A DNA stretch of 64,000 nucleotides from Strongyloides papillosus (Eukaryota > Nematoda > Chromadorea > Rhabditida > Strongyloididae): positions 1 through 64,000 of the forward strand of contig SRSI01000018.1 in NCBI GenBank assembly GCA_005656395.1, read 5' to 3'. Each line of letters begins with the position of its first letter. Positions within the stretch are counted from its first letter, which is position 1. Under the pieces are notes generated by a model, which saw nothing but the letters and a program-made list of their open reading frames with translations, searched no databases and had not been told where the DNA came from. This document shows positions 46,601 to 58,070 of this stretch, one piece after another. Both the position numbers and the translations under genes were made by a program.

Positions 46601-46813
46601 CGTTTCTTGGGTGATTGTCGAGTCTCCAATACAAACAATATCAGAAGTTGTAAAGATAATGAAACCGGAAAAATACTCTTTACCGATCTACTAAACATAA
46701 ACTATAAAGCAATAACTGAAACCTCCTTAACATTGTTAAATGTTTACAAACCATCAATCTCCCATATAGATATCGATAACCAGGAAATGAAAACCATAAA
46801 AATCATAACTTAA
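43688..46813 (+). CDS. GH38 alpha-mannosidase, Golgi mannosidase II type
   Basis: Exons 43688-43807 and 43844-46813 with a 36 nt intron (GTAAGT..GTTTAG, phase 0), 1029 residues. The frame is open to 43658, but the first true ATG is 43688. N-terminus MLFVFVNAVLLFLNVYG is a hydrophobic signal or signal anchor with no cytoplasmic tail to speak of. Family motifs: PHSHCDAGW (His86 and Asp88, zinc ligands), GGWVQNDEAN, WSIDPFG (Asp199, nucleophile), LPFEGY..CGPDSSVCCSFDF, which is characteristic of class II Golgi enzymes, and FQHHDGITGT (zinc-binding His at about 467). All catalytic residues are present. Known role: trimming of N-glycans in the Golgi. It could alternatively be secreted, given the short N-terminus. 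Codon use is less AT-biased than in the SCP/TAPS genes. Confidence 0.93.
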
Positions 46814-46857
46814 TAGTATTTTATTTATTATTTGATAAAGAGAAAAGTTTATGTACA

Positions 46858-46863
46858 AATAAA
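46858..46863 (+). terminator. Poly(A) signal of the mannosidase gene
   Basis: AATAAA 45 nt past the stop codon. Confidence 0.6.
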
Positions 46864-47102
46864 CGTTTTTAAATGATGTTATAAAAAAACATCACTCGTC
46901 AGATGTGTGACTAATCACATGAAGAATGAAAGTAATATATTCTTGTTCTTGATAAATTATATTTTATACATTTTTTTCTCTCCTACCATTATCATTGTCT
47001 ATGAATAATTGTATTGATAAATAATAATGTTATCACCATACAGTTAAATTCCTAAAATATATTGATATGTTACTTTAGTAACGTTTTTAAATTATTTCAA
47101 AA

Positions 47103-47585
47103 ATGTTGGATAAAAAAATAAAATTACGTGGTGCGATTTTCCTTTGCAGCGCTGTTGGTGGAGCTCTATCTCTTTGGTCTATGTTTGGAGCAAGTGAGTT
47201 ATACTAACCCCAATCATTTTTAACAATTATATAATATTTAGTATCATATAAAATTGCATCAAAGTACGTAACTACATCAATTGTATTAACGACACTTATT
47301 GTAATATCAGCTTTAATTGTGTGTCTAGCCGCAATATTTCAACTTAACGAGGAATATCTACCTATTATTTATACATTACTCGGTTTATCAATCTTAATAA
47401 CCCTCCTCAACATTATTCATGGTTGTGTGATACCAATAAAAGAATGCAAGTATTTTGTTTTATCAATGAGTTTAGCAGCATCTGTAGATGGTATTCTGTG
47501 TGTAATACTTGCTTCAGTCCTCCGATACTACTATAAAATACCTATCCCCACCGATAAATGGTATTGTCAAAATTCATGGCCATAA
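47103..47585 (+). CDS. Small four-TM membrane protein, unrecognised
   Basis: Exons 47103-47193 and 47242-47585 with a 48 nt phase-1 intron (GTGAGT..ATTTAG), 144 residues. Four hydrophobic helices: about residues 11-30 (GAIFLCSAVGGALSLWSMFG), 38-62, 67-92 and 101-125; short polar ends, C-terminus WYCQNSWP. Layout resembles small nematode tetraspan proteins, but I recognise no named family. It lies 289 bp downstream of the mannosidase on the same strand, rather far for a typical nematode operon. Confidence 0.8.
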
Positions 47586-47659
47586 TATAAAAGAGTATAA
47601 AACAAACAGGATGAAAAATTTTTCTTTATTTTTTTATCAATTATTATTTGTACAGTTGC

Positions 47660-47665
47660 AATAAA
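47660..47665 (+). terminator. Poly(A) signal of the four-TM gene
   Basis: AATAAA about 75 nt past the stop, within the short convergent spacer before the zinc-finger gene. Confidence 0.5.
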
Positions 47666-47750
47666 TAAAACTCCTTAACGAAAAATCAACAGATTATTAG
47701 TGTTACAATTACTGATTTATAGAAAAACTTTTGTTCAAAAATGTATGAGG

Positions 47751-49438
47751 TCATGATGAATCTTCATCTTCTCCCTCCTCGTCACAATCATCTTTGTCCT
47801 CCTCATCATGTCCCTCTTTCTCCTCATCATCATGAGCTTCTCTTTCACTATTGGTTTCATCCATTTTAAAGTTATCCTCTGCGTTATCTAGAATGTCTTG
47901 CTTTATTGACATCATCAGAGCACCAAAACATTTTTCAGATACTTCTTTTACGAGATCAGGATTTAACTAAAAATTAAATATAACAATAATTAATTAATAA
48001 TATAACTTACTGTAATAAGATCTTCAACGACATCTTCGTCGCCATGTTCTCTAGCACCATGTTGTTTTACACTTGCAGACCTATCATGTTTATAATCACA
48101 TAATTTACAAGAATACCTTGGACATCCAGTTTCTTTACCCACATGCCAAAGTATATGAAAGCCCTTAATTTTTGCTACAATACTTTTTTGACAAATTTTA
48201 CAGTCAATCGTATCAACTTTTGATGGATCACCCGATGACCCAGCCATTGAATTTAGGAAAAGTTTGGGATAATGAAGAGTCTTCCTTTTCTTGGATTTTT
48301 TGCTCATCATTTGTAATAAAGCTTCTTGTTGCATAGCATCAAATAATTCCTGTCCCTCCTCAGCAGTGGGACCAGGATTGTTACTGGCAGTACCTAATAA
48401 TTGCATTGAAAGATCATGGCAATCTTCTGTTAACTCTTGTGTGCAATCTCCTAACTTGTCTGGTGTTATCTCACCGTGTACTTTTGTATGGTGCGCCTCT
48501 AGTTGGTCTTTTCTATAATGTGCTACATTGCACCCATCAAACAGACATCTGAACCGAAATTTTTGATAATCCTTTGCTAAATGATAAAATATATGCACCT
48601 GTCGCGAACCAACTGTGACAGGTTTTTTACAACTGCTACATATACCAACAACCCGTTTCTTAGAAAGAGACTTTGGTTTTTTATCATCATCATTCGTAAA
48701 ACCATTAGTCTTTGTCCCTTTTAATAAACTTTCTAAGTTACCAAGTAAATTTAAACCACTCAAAGAAGTGTCTGCACCGGCATTTGTTTCAGTTATTGTT
48801 GTCATATTATTGTCATCAGCTTCCAACTTAATTTTCTTTGTTGTAGAGGAGCCATTTAACAAAGCAGTTAAATCAAAAGTTGTATTAGAAGTACTGGGCG
48901 CGTCAAATATATTGTTGTCTAACGCGCCACTACTACTGCTACTTCCAGCAATATTCTCAACATCTCCATTACAAAGGTCATTACTACTATGATGAGAAGC
49001 TGTCCTTTTTCTTGTAGGTATTAATGAACTATCCATCATCATTCTAAGAGTCTTCTGTGCTAGTGGATTGTCATTATATAAAAAACGTGCATCTTTATTT
49101 CGGTGTGCAGAATGCATATGTTCTCTCATTTGTGTTGAATTGGAACGTTTTGTAGCACATATTGGGCATTCAAATGGTAACCAAGATAGATGTTCTATTT
49201 TTATATGACTTTCCAACTCTTCTGATGTCAATTTTCGTACATCACACTCTGTACAACGAAAACCACTCACTCGTTCATTATCAACACCCATACTTGATTG
49301 TGTACCATTTAAAGAATTATTACCACTTAGCGCTCCAACAACCGCGACTAAATTTGATAAAAGGTTTGTTGTACCACTATTATCTTCCCCTCTCTGAAGT
49401 AAAGCGTCGATTGCTCCAATTGGTAGATCACCCATCAT
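47751..49438 (-). CDS. Nuclear C2H2 zinc-finger protein with acidic tail
   Basis: Exons 48011-49438 and 47751-47966 with a 44 nt phase-0 intron (GTAAGT..TTTTTAG), 547 residues. Start MMGD at 49438; an acceptor-like TTATAG lies a few bases upstream, fitting trans-splicing or a 5' UTR exon. Fingers: FRCTECDV..H (residues 62-83), FECPICAT..H (91-112), VGICSSCKKPV..H with RCLFDGCNV..H (267-321), IDCKICQKS..H with YSCKLCDYK..H (413-465). A Ser/Asn/Thr-rich linker holds a basic KKRKTLHYPK. The C-terminal 35 residues are almost all Asp/Glu. Probably a DNA-binding regulator; no orthologue is named with confidence. Confidence 0.87.
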
Positions 49439-50162
49439 TTATCTATAACATTTAATATAAATAAAATTAAAAAAATATATATAACAACATTTAATTGGAA
49501 AAATATAGTAATAATATAACAAAATAATAGTGATTATGAGCATTTCAAATAATTAATTTAACGCGACAAAAGTTATCTAACAAAAGATTAAAGAGTGACC
49601 TATGAAATGTAAAAGTAAACAGCGAAGATGAAGAAGGCAGCTTATATAGATACATCTGACCTAATTGTCGTATGTAACATCAGTTCTGTTTCAAACATCT
49701 TAAAAATGCTGTTTGATGTGAAGATTGACGTGACAGAATCTTTCATACAGCATTATAGATAATAACGCGGTTAATAGAAGACCTTCCATTAACGCACATG
49801 TCACTGAAAAATGGATTTTAAGATAAGAATTAATATAATAATGCAGGTAAAAAAAATTTCGAGAATATATGCATTTGTTAATATGAATATCAAAAATGAA
49901 TGAATGTTTTGAATTTTTAATTCTTAATCGTAGGAAGACTAATAAAAAAAATCGTTATAAAATTCTGCATATTAATAAATCAGAATATTAATATATCTTC
50001 ATTATGTATCATCACATATGAAACCGATTGGTTTGATATATGAGAGAGAACAAAGACAAATATTATAAAACTATCCTAAAAATTTAGATAAAAATTTTAA
50101 ATTTTTATAATTACATTATATACAAAAAAGAAATTTTTTTTTAAAATACACATTAACACATA
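49439..50162. other. Spacer between the two zinc-finger genes
   Basis: Upstream region of the first zinc-finger gene; AT-rich with a GC-richer patch at 49580-49800. No gene seen. Confidence 0.5.
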
Positions 50163-50972
50163 TCATTCTGCTGCACAAATAGCATGTACAGATTTTCTAT
50201 GTTCCATAAAAGTAAAACGGGAGTCAAAAAAGGAACCACAACAATAAAAGGATACACGTCCATTGTCTACACGTAACTCCATGTCAGGCATTCCTTTAGA
50301 TTCAACTATACTCTCGAAATTTATTACATTATGTACACGATAGATATGGCGAACAAGGAGACTTGGTTTAACCATTTCCATTTTACAAAATGGACAAGAT
50401 GTTTTAAATAATACTGTTTGAGATACAACAGTAGAGGCCCCTCTCCGAGACGACTCCCCACCGTTTTCATGAGAATTCCCGACATTATCTATATTACGAG
50501 ATCCGGCAGTGTGTTTTGTAGTAAATCTTAGACCTAAAGGTGGGTTCATAGTATAGGCCATACGATTTAAAGTATTCCCATAATCTCGAGAGGTGGATGG
50601 CCTCTCTGATACATTACTTGATGATTCCACCTCTTCTATCTGTTCATCTAGAGGACTTTGAAGTACTAATACATTACCATCCTCATCTATCGCGTAGTAC
50701 TCCTCATCATCCATCTCTTCATCATCCTCCTCAATAATATTACCTATATTTTCAGGACAATTTAATTCATTCGTCAGTTTCCAGTACGTCTCAACAGCCT
50801 CAGCATCTGCTTCAATCTCTTCAAGTTGTGATATATGTTTTTCTTTGCCATGTTTTAGGTAACCTGCAGATGTAAGAAAAACTGCATTTGGACAATACAA
50901 ACATTGATAGCTCTCAACATCTGATCTCTGATGCTCTGGCAGGTAATATGTATGCGTTGTTATTGTTTCCAT
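50163..50972 (-). CDS. C2H2-like zinc-finger protein with acidic centre
   Basis: Single exon in the window, 269 residues, start METITTHTYYLPEHQ at 50972. Finger 1: YQCLYCPN..H-x4-H (residues about 23-46). Finger 2: SCPFCKMEM..H-x4-H (about 192-214). Finger 3 is degenerate: FYCCGSFFDSRFTFMEHRK, then SVH (about 242-263). Between them is an acidic stretch (IIEEDDEEMDDEEYYAIDED) and a Ser/Asn-rich linker. Same strand as the previous zinc-finger gene and 725 bp upstream of it. A regulator of transcription or chromatin is plausible from composition only. Confidence 0.82.
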   Translation of the reverse strand: METITTHTYYLPEHQRSDVESYQCLYCPNAVFLTSAGYLKHGKEKHISQLEEIEADAEAVETYWKLTNELNCPENIGNIIEEDDEEMDDEEYYAIDEDGNVLVLQSPLDEQIEEVESSSNVSERPSTSRDYGNTLNRMAYTMNPPLGLRFTTKHTAGSRNIDNVGNSHENGGESSRRGASTVVSQTVLFKTSCPFCKMEMVKPSLLVRHIYRVHNVINFESIVESKGMPDMELRVDNGRVSFYCCGSFFDSRFTFMEHRKSVHAICAAE

Positions 50973-51599
50973 GGAATGTTACGACTAATTTATAAACAAT
51001 GAAAGAAAAAACTAGGTGACAAAGGAGTAAATAACAATAAATGTAACGAATACTAACAAACTATACTAACAAAAAAAGTATCGTTTCCCCAACAAAAGAG
51101 GTATGTTTTCAAAGAATCTTTCTGAGACCAAGTATAATTTTAGAACTACAACGATGGGGAAAATATAAACTAGATTAATTTCTGAACAATCATTAATTGA
51201 TAAAACAAATACAGAGAAATTACTATCTCAAAAATCCTCTTAAAATAAATGCTTTAAAAAAAGTTAATTGATATGTTTGATAAACTAAGTAAAATACCAA
51301 AAAAATACATAGAATAGACTTGATCCTACTTACCATAAATACACCTAATCCACCACATTAAAATACCTCACTAACGGAGATTTTCTATTAAATCATTAAA
51401 AAATTTTCAAAAATTTAAAATAAAACTTTTTAATATCCCTGCACTGAGTATGGAATTCATTTTAATTATTTATATTGAACAATATCATAATTTGGTACCT
51501 TACAACTAGTATAGATTTTTCAAAAGCAATTTATTTTGTTATTGAAAAAGGATATTTAAAGTTTGTGATTAAAAATTTTGCAATTTTTTATTTATTAAA
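50973..51599. other. Divergent spacer between zinc-finger and mucin-like genes
   Basis: Probably holds the promoters of both flanking genes. No motif is clear to the eye. Confidence 0.45.
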
Positions 51600-53648
51600 A
51601 TGAAAATAAGGAAAGGTGTTCCTATTTATGTGTTATTTATATTTTTATTGCCTTTTCTTGTTAAGTTTATTGAATGTCAGGATGATTATGACTATGATTG
51701 GATGACTAGTAAGTTGGTTTATTGATATGTATGTTTTTTTATATTGCTTTTTTGTAGTATCGTTTACCGAGCCTATTCCCGAGGAGACTAGTATGTTTTT
51801 AAATTTGTTGTAAACATTTAAAATATAACATTTTTAAGCACCTATTCCGACTGAATCAACAACTGAAGGTTTGTAGTTTGTTTGTTTGAAAAGGTAATTT
51901 TATTAAATTTTAGAAAGTACAACAACCACAACTACAACAACAACGACAACAACTACTACCGAAGAGCCAACAACCACAACCACTACTGAAGAACCAACAA
52001 CTACAACTGTGAAGCCTACAACGACAACAACAACTGAAGTACCAACTACTACTGAAGAACCAACAACTTCAACTGTGAAACCTACAACCACAATTGAAGA
52101 AGAAGAAACAACTTCAACTGTGAAACCTACAACCACAATTGAAGAAGAAGAAACAACTTCAACTGTGAAACCTACAACCACAATTGAAGAAGAAGAAACA
52201 ACTACAACTGTGAAACCTACAACCACAATTGAGGAAGAAGAAACAACTACAACTGTGAAACCTACAACCACAATTGAAGATCAAGTTATTACCGAGGAGC
52301 CAACAACTTCAACTGTGAAGCTTACAACCACAATTGAAGAAGAAGAAATAACTACAACTGTGAAACCTGCAACAACTGTAACTGAAGAAGCTTCAACTAC
52401 AGCTGTAGAAGTAGTGACCACAACAGTTGAAGAACCCACAACAACTCTAATTCCTACAACTGTACAATCAGTAACTACAACTGTAGGACCAACGACAACA
52501 GCTGTAGAATCTACAACAACAAAAGTACCCACAACAACTCTAATTCCTACAACATTAGGAGTCACAACAGCAATAAGTACTACTGCAGATGAAACTACAC
52601 CACATTTACATACAACCTCGTCATCTCCTCAAGAAATCACAACAACATCTGGTGAAGATTACATAACTGATCCCATAGTAACATCAACTAGTACCCTTCC
52701 TAAAACAACAACATTAGGAGATATTCTTAGTTCAACATTAGAGACAACCTCAAAAGCTCCAATAACAACGGCTCCAGTTACAAGTAAATTACTAATAATT
52801 TATTATAATTTTATAATTTTTAGCCTCAACTACATCTCCTATCATACCTACCACTACTACTGTTATAGGTAAGTTTACAAAATATATTTTGATGAGATAA
52901 TTTGTATTTGAATTGTAGATGCTGATTACACAACACCGGAAGATTATATAACAGATGATATTACCACATCTACAACAAAACCTGTTACAATAAGTTCAGT
53001 AATTCAAACTACAACTGGTATTGTAACATCTACAATGTCTACGATGATTCCAACAACATATGATTCATCAACATTACCACCAGCCTCCGTTGAAACAACT
53101 TCATCTCTTAAACCTACTACTTCAACTACGACTCCACTACAAGTTATTTCATCTCCAACCACAACACCAGCCCAGATAATTTCTTCAACAACTACAAAAT
53201 CTCCGGCAGTCGTTTCAACATCAACTGTCACTCCAGTAACAATACCTCCACCAAATATGTCAACAACAAAAGGACCGAATATCATAACATTAGTTCCACC
53301 AATTCATGAGGGTCATAAATTTGTCGTATATCGTAAAGAATACAATTCTTAAAAAGTATTAATTATTATTTTTCAGCTGCTGGAGAACAAGGATATTGTG
53401 AAGAAGGATTTTCAATGTTATCAGGTAAGGCTGACCTATCATCAATGGAGAATCCAAAATTCGGTGGGCACTTTGAATTCCAATCCTCTTGTGCTGAGGT
53501 TTGTAGGAGAGATTACGGCTTTAATAGGTGTGTTGGTTATGGTTATGATGTTAACAACAAGGGATATTGTGATATATACTCTGGTAAGATATCAACACCT
53601 GCCGATAACGAAAATTCGAAAGCCGTTGTATGTAGAAGGAATGGATGA
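51600..53648 (+). CDS. Secreted Thr-rich mucin-like protein with C-terminal PAN/apple domain
   Basis: Seven exons: 51600-51708, 51758-51790, 51839-51868, 51914-52783, 52824-52868, 52919-53332, 53377-53648, all joined in phase 1; 590 residues. Signal peptide MKIRKGVPIYVLFIFLLPFL; Tyr/Asp segment; a Thr/Glu/Pro domain with 15-residue repeats (PTTTIEEEETTSTVK) likely to carry O-glycans; then a PAN-type module (YCEEGFSML, SSCAEVCRRDYGFNRCVGYG, GYCDIYSG, VCRRNG) with six to seven Cys. Exons of 33, 30 and 45 nt are microexons that keep the frame, so skipping would be tolerated. Known PAN modules bind protein or carbohydrate. A cuticle-surface or secreted coat role is possible but inferred. Confidence 0.85.
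52020..52375 (+). repeat. 45-bp tandem repeat in the mucin-like gene
   Basis: About five to six 45-nt units (core CCTACAACCACAATTGAAGA) encode PTTTIEEEETTSTVK and variants; 15 codons per unit keeps the frame. Confidence 0.8.
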
Positions 53649-53700
53649 TTTGTTAATGTTAAAAAAGTTAACCTTAGTCTTGAGAAACATTTCTTATTAG

Positions 53701-53706
53701 AATAAA
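53701..53706 (+). terminator. Poly(A) signal of the mucin-like gene
   Basis: AATAAA 52 nt past the stop. The next gene converges, its stop lying about 70 nt further on. Confidence 0.6.
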
Positions 53707-53774
53707 GATATTTTGAATTGCGTGTATTTTAATAAAATGTGTTATAGGAGGGTGATTTTTTATTTAAAGTTATT

Positions 53775-54906
53775 TTAATCAACTTTATTAATGTGTAAAT
53801 AAGGATGAGTATCAATAAAGTTTTTAATTCTTGAATAAATGTCATCTCCAACTTTTTTCCATGCTAGAGAACCAAGTTTTTGTTGCTCCATTAAGAATGT
53901 GTTGCGTGACATTTGTATGGTCTTATTTTTTTGATTAAAAACAGGGAATAACTTGCAGATTTTTTTATCAAATTCATAAAATATTTTTTCTTTATCATCG
54001 AATGATTCAACATTCCTTTCCAGTACCTCTGTTATCTTTTCTAATTCTTTGTACTGATTATCTAATTCATTAAATTTTTTCTCATTTTTTTTGTTTATTT
54101 TATCAATCATCTTTTCGTGGGATTTAATTTCTTTTATAAGACTTTCGTTTTTGTTTGTAAGGTTATCTATAACTGCTGTTTGGTTGTTGATTTTATCGTT
54201 TAAATCTTTGATAGATTCCATTGTTGTAGTTTGTTTTTTTAGAAAATTGTTTTCATTCTCTAATTTATTGTATTCCTCCTGAAGTTGGTATAATCTCGAG
54301 AAATATTTAAAGTGTTCATTTTCGTGATACTTTAATTTGGATTCCAAGTCAAGTACCTTATTTTTAATGGCTTGATTCTTATCTTTTGATATAGTATTTG
54401 TTTGTTCTTCAAAAAGTTTCAGTTTAAGTACATTAATTTCTTCATTTTTTGTGTTAATCTCTATTTTAATCATATCTTCTATTGCATTATGACTCATATA
54501 ATTAGTTCCATTTCCAATTTCCTTATTCAATAAATATTTTAACCTTCTATTTTTCTTACATTCCATTTCATAATCAAATTTATCTATAATATTTTCTTTA
54601 TCAGTAAAACAATTATTCTCAACCTTTCTCTCACTTATCCTCATCATTTCTTCATATTTCCCTTTATAATATTCATAATATTTTTCGTTTATTGTATCTT
54701 CATAGTAAATTTTTATTATATCTTTAGGTGAAGATGGTATCAAACAGTAAGGGCATTGTTTGTATTTCTGTAAAAGTGATAAAAGGATAAATTTATAATT
54801 TTGTACTTACTGCAACCCATTCTTTCATTGTGTTTATTTCCATTCCATGTCCACATTTAGTATTAACTGATAATTCACATGTTGTTGAAATGTTATCAGA
54901 AATCAT
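53775..54906 (-). CDS. Degenerate-RING coiled-coil protein, TRAIP-like layout
   Basis: Exons 54811-54906 and 53775-54767, intron 43 nt (GTAAGT..TTTACAG, phase 0), 362 residues. N-terminus: STTCELSVNTKCGHGMEINT, MKEWVAKYKQCPYC, then IPSSPKDIIKIYYED. This follows the TRAIP-type RING pattern (C..CGH..W..CP.C..I..LY), but the second Cys and the two central ligands are replaced (S, E, T), so only half the zinc ligands remain. From about residue 90 to 300 the protein is a Lys/Glu/Asn coiled coil. The C-terminal part (QKLGSLAWKKVGDDIYSRIK) is more conserved in appearance. A ubiquitin-ligase relative is plausible; zinc binding is doubtful. No better start is found upstream. Confidence 0.75.
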
Positions 54907-55354
54907 TTCTTCATATATGAAGTTTATTTAATTTACGATACGGGCAAAAACTATGGAAAATTGTATTAATTTAAAGATAAAATTTAAATTTTATTAGATC
55001 TTAATTAGCATTCGTTATTTTATATTCAAATTAATTAAAAAATATGCTTTAAAAAAACTATAAAAAAGATAAAATATATTTATTTACAAGTTTTTATTTT
55101 TACTACAAAAAAAAATTACTATACTTTTTTTCGACATTACCATTAAATAATAAACTATTAAAATTTTTGTTATCGCACAGGTAAAATCTTGAAATATCTT
55201 GGAGACATTTCTTAGAAGATTTTTGAAATTTTGAAAAGTAAAATTTTTCTAAAAACAATTTATTTTTGCTCTGATTATATTTTTGTGCTGTTACAAGTTG
55301 TTTTAAATACGTTTTATTTATTTTAGATTACAAAAATGGGGGAAGCGCCTAATT
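54907..55354. other. Spacer before the distal SCP/TAPS group
   Basis: About 55080-55230 matches the 3' flanks of C12 (59220-59350) and C13 (62530-62650), so it belongs to the C11 duplication unit. No gene. Confidence 0.5.
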
Positions 55355-58070
55355 CTTTCTCAAAAATTATCCCTATACTTTCCTTTCTCGTTTTATTTTG
55401 GATCAAGTAAGCACGCAGATATAATTCTGTTGTCTTTTGTTTTAGAAATACCACACCCAATTTTTTCAGATGAAGGCGAAAAGTAGTTGTGCCAAGTTAC
55501 CAAAATCAGAGTAATTATTTTCAGGATTCTTATGTTCTTTAAAGTCTATATTTTCAGCCCATTTTTTAAATGCCGAATCAAAATCTCCTTTATTAAAATA
55601 ATGAATCAACAATCCAAATGTATTATCAGTATTATGAACATTCTATACCGTTTGAGCTGCTTTATCGGTAAGTTCTTGTGCTCTTTCAGCTAAATCAGGG
55701 TCAAGAGTAAGTCTTTCAATTCCTCTTTCATCACGTATTAAATCAGTATTAACTATTAACTGTAAAATATTAGTAAAAAATAAAGTAAAACTTACATTAA
55801 ATTCATCATTTTTATATATATCAATTTCCAGTGTATACACATAAAAAAAGATATCACAAAATATAAGAAAATATACAGTTCATTAATACAATTTTGACAA
55901 TAAACAAATTTTTAAATGCAAATTGTATATTATTCGTAATAGTTTTTTTAACATTACAATTGTTAAATTTTGTTACTTACAGGATTACGTATAATTTACT
56001 TTCATCAGTTAAAAGTTGGTAATATTTTTTATAGTTTACAGAATTTTATGATGTTAATCCATTTGATATCATAATTTGTTTTTTTTAAATATATTTTAAG
56101 ATCGTTTGAAAAAGCTTAAACTTTAAGATAGTTATAGAAATTTGCATGAGTATAATTTTTTATATGTGTTTTTTTAAGAAAATTAAATATAACTTATTTT
56201 GTAAGAATTACATTTTTGTAATATCATACCTATTTGATAAGTTATCTTTTTTTCTATAATGTTTTAAAAAATTCATAAAATTAAGCTAATTATTTGTAAA
56301 GTTTTAGAAGTTTTTATAATGACATTTTTCTGCAATTATTAACGAAAATAAATTTAGAAATTAAAAATAAGACATTAATAATTACCGTGAATAAGTATTT
56401 TAGCTTATAAAATATCATAACTAATAATATTTGCTTCTTATTGTTCAATAAAATATTTAAAAGTTGTGAAAATCTATATTTATTCTTATTATGAACGAAA
56501 ACTCACAATTTTAAATGCTTTATAGCTTTTCTTATGTGTGTTAAAATAATGAATTTTATATAATTTATAAAAAAATTTGAATCATCAAACGTCTATGACA
56601 TTATTAAGAAATATTTAAAACAAAAAAAAGTTTTGGTAGTTTTTATAATGACGATTTTTTAATTTTATACTAAATATACGTAGAAAAAATAACAATCATA
56701 TAAATTCTTAAAACTTCTTTTAAAAGTAAGCTTTTTTGAGCGATCTTGAAATATTGTCTAAAAAACAAGATAAGTTATTGAATGGATATAATATCACTAC
56801 ATTATATGAAGTAAAATAAAAGTTATAACCCTCTAATTGACAAGGATAATTCATTTGTCATCTTGAAATTTTTAAAAATATTAAATATTTAAATTTAACA
56901 TTTTTTCTAAAAATGTAAAAAGGTATCGAATATTATCCCAATTTTTACAATTTTTATGTTTTTGTTGAAAGAACGATACATTTTTTTTTGTGTGTAGTTG
57001 TTGTTGGAGTTGTAAGGGAAGTTGTAGATGTAGATGAGGAAGTTGTTGGAGTTTTTGTAGTTGTCGCAGTTTCCGTAGTTGTTGTTGGAATTTCTGTAGT
57101 CGCTGATGTAGTTGTAGGGGAACTTGGAGATGTAGGTGCAAGAGTTGATGGAATTTCTGTAGTTTTTGTAGTTGTTGTTAAATTTTCTGTGGTTGTTGAT
57201 TGAGTTGAAGACGTAGGTGGAGATGTAGATGCAGACGTTGATGTGATTTCTGTAGTTGTTGATTGAGTTGAAGACGTAAATGGAGATGTAGGTGCAGACG
57301 TTGATGTAATTTCTGTAGTTGTTGTTTGAGTTGTAGACGTAGATAGAGATATAGATGGGGAAGTTGATAGAGTTTCTTTAGTTGTCGTAGTTTTTGTTGT
57401 TGTTGTAGTTTCTGTAGTCGTTAGAGCAGGTTTCTTTATTTTTGTTACAGGTTTTTTTTGTTGTAGTTCTAAATGGTGTTCTAGTCATTAGTTTAGGTGA
57501 AGATTTCTTAGATGTAGTTTTTTTTGTTGTAGGTCTTCTAGACGTTACTTGAGGTTTTCCAGGTCTTTTTGAAGGTCTCTTTGTTGGTGTTACAAATTTT
57601 TTAGTTGTAATTTTAGATGGTTTTTTAGTTATTGGTCTAGTTGAAGGTCTTATTGTACGTTTAGATGATCGACTAGATGAAGGTTTATTAATTATAATTT
57701 TCTTTGTTGTGGTCTTTCTAGTTGTTGTCTTTCTATGTTGAGGTTTTACTCCTGGAGGCTTCTTGGGTGGAGGTCTTTTAGTTGCAGGTTTTGGAGGTTT
57801 AGTTTTATCCTTTTTCCCTATAATACATTTTTATTTATTTCGCTTTTTTCTATTACCTGGTAATTTTATTTGATGTTTATTATCATTATCTCCATCTATG
57901 GCAATAACGAAATTATTATGAATAAAATTTTCCGAAGATAGATTATTTTGTGTTAAATCTAATAGTGGACTATCATCATTTTCTACATTATATTCTAATG
58001 AATGATATTGAAAAGATAATATTAATAAAAAGATAAATATTATATTATAATTACTATAAAAAATATGCAT
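55355..58070 (-). pseudogene. SCP/TAPS pseudogene C11, split by a TA-flanked insertion
   Basis: Start MHIFYSNYNIIFIFLLILSF at 58070 with a propeptide like its neighbours. A stop at about 57833-57831 could be removed by an unusual 39 nt GTAATAG..TTATAG intron. The Lys/Thr/Pro stalk continues to about 57000 with an A8 frameshift at 57452-57459. There the coding sequence is cut by 1157 bp of unrelated DNA. It resumes at about 55836 with EIDIYKNDEFN, the donor GTAAGT and the usual short intron (3' end at 55760). The CAP exon (55759 down to about 55355) has a TAG after KAAQTV and frameshifts around NLAQLLFA. Recognisable: GIERLTLDPDLAERAQELTD. The gene is dead, and its closest relatives are C12 and C13. 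Confidence 0.8.
55838..56994. mobile_element. TA-flanked insertion in C11 exon 1 (about 1157 bp), MITE-like
   Basis: Flanked by TA at 55836-55837 and 56995-56996. Ends are CACATAAAAAAAGATATCAC on the left and, inverted from the right, CACACAAAAAAAAATGTATC. They are imperfect inverted repeats with the same CACA-polyA-ATG style as the MITE pair at 23.8 and 32.4 kb. The interior is AT-rich without open frames. The coding parts on either side join as one SCP/TAPS exon when compared with C12. Confidence 0.6.

Noticed and set aside
56881..57203. Gln/Leu-rich minus ORF and Val-rich plus ORF
   Set aside because: Wrong-frame readings of the Thr-rich stalk of pseudogene C11, running into the inserted element.
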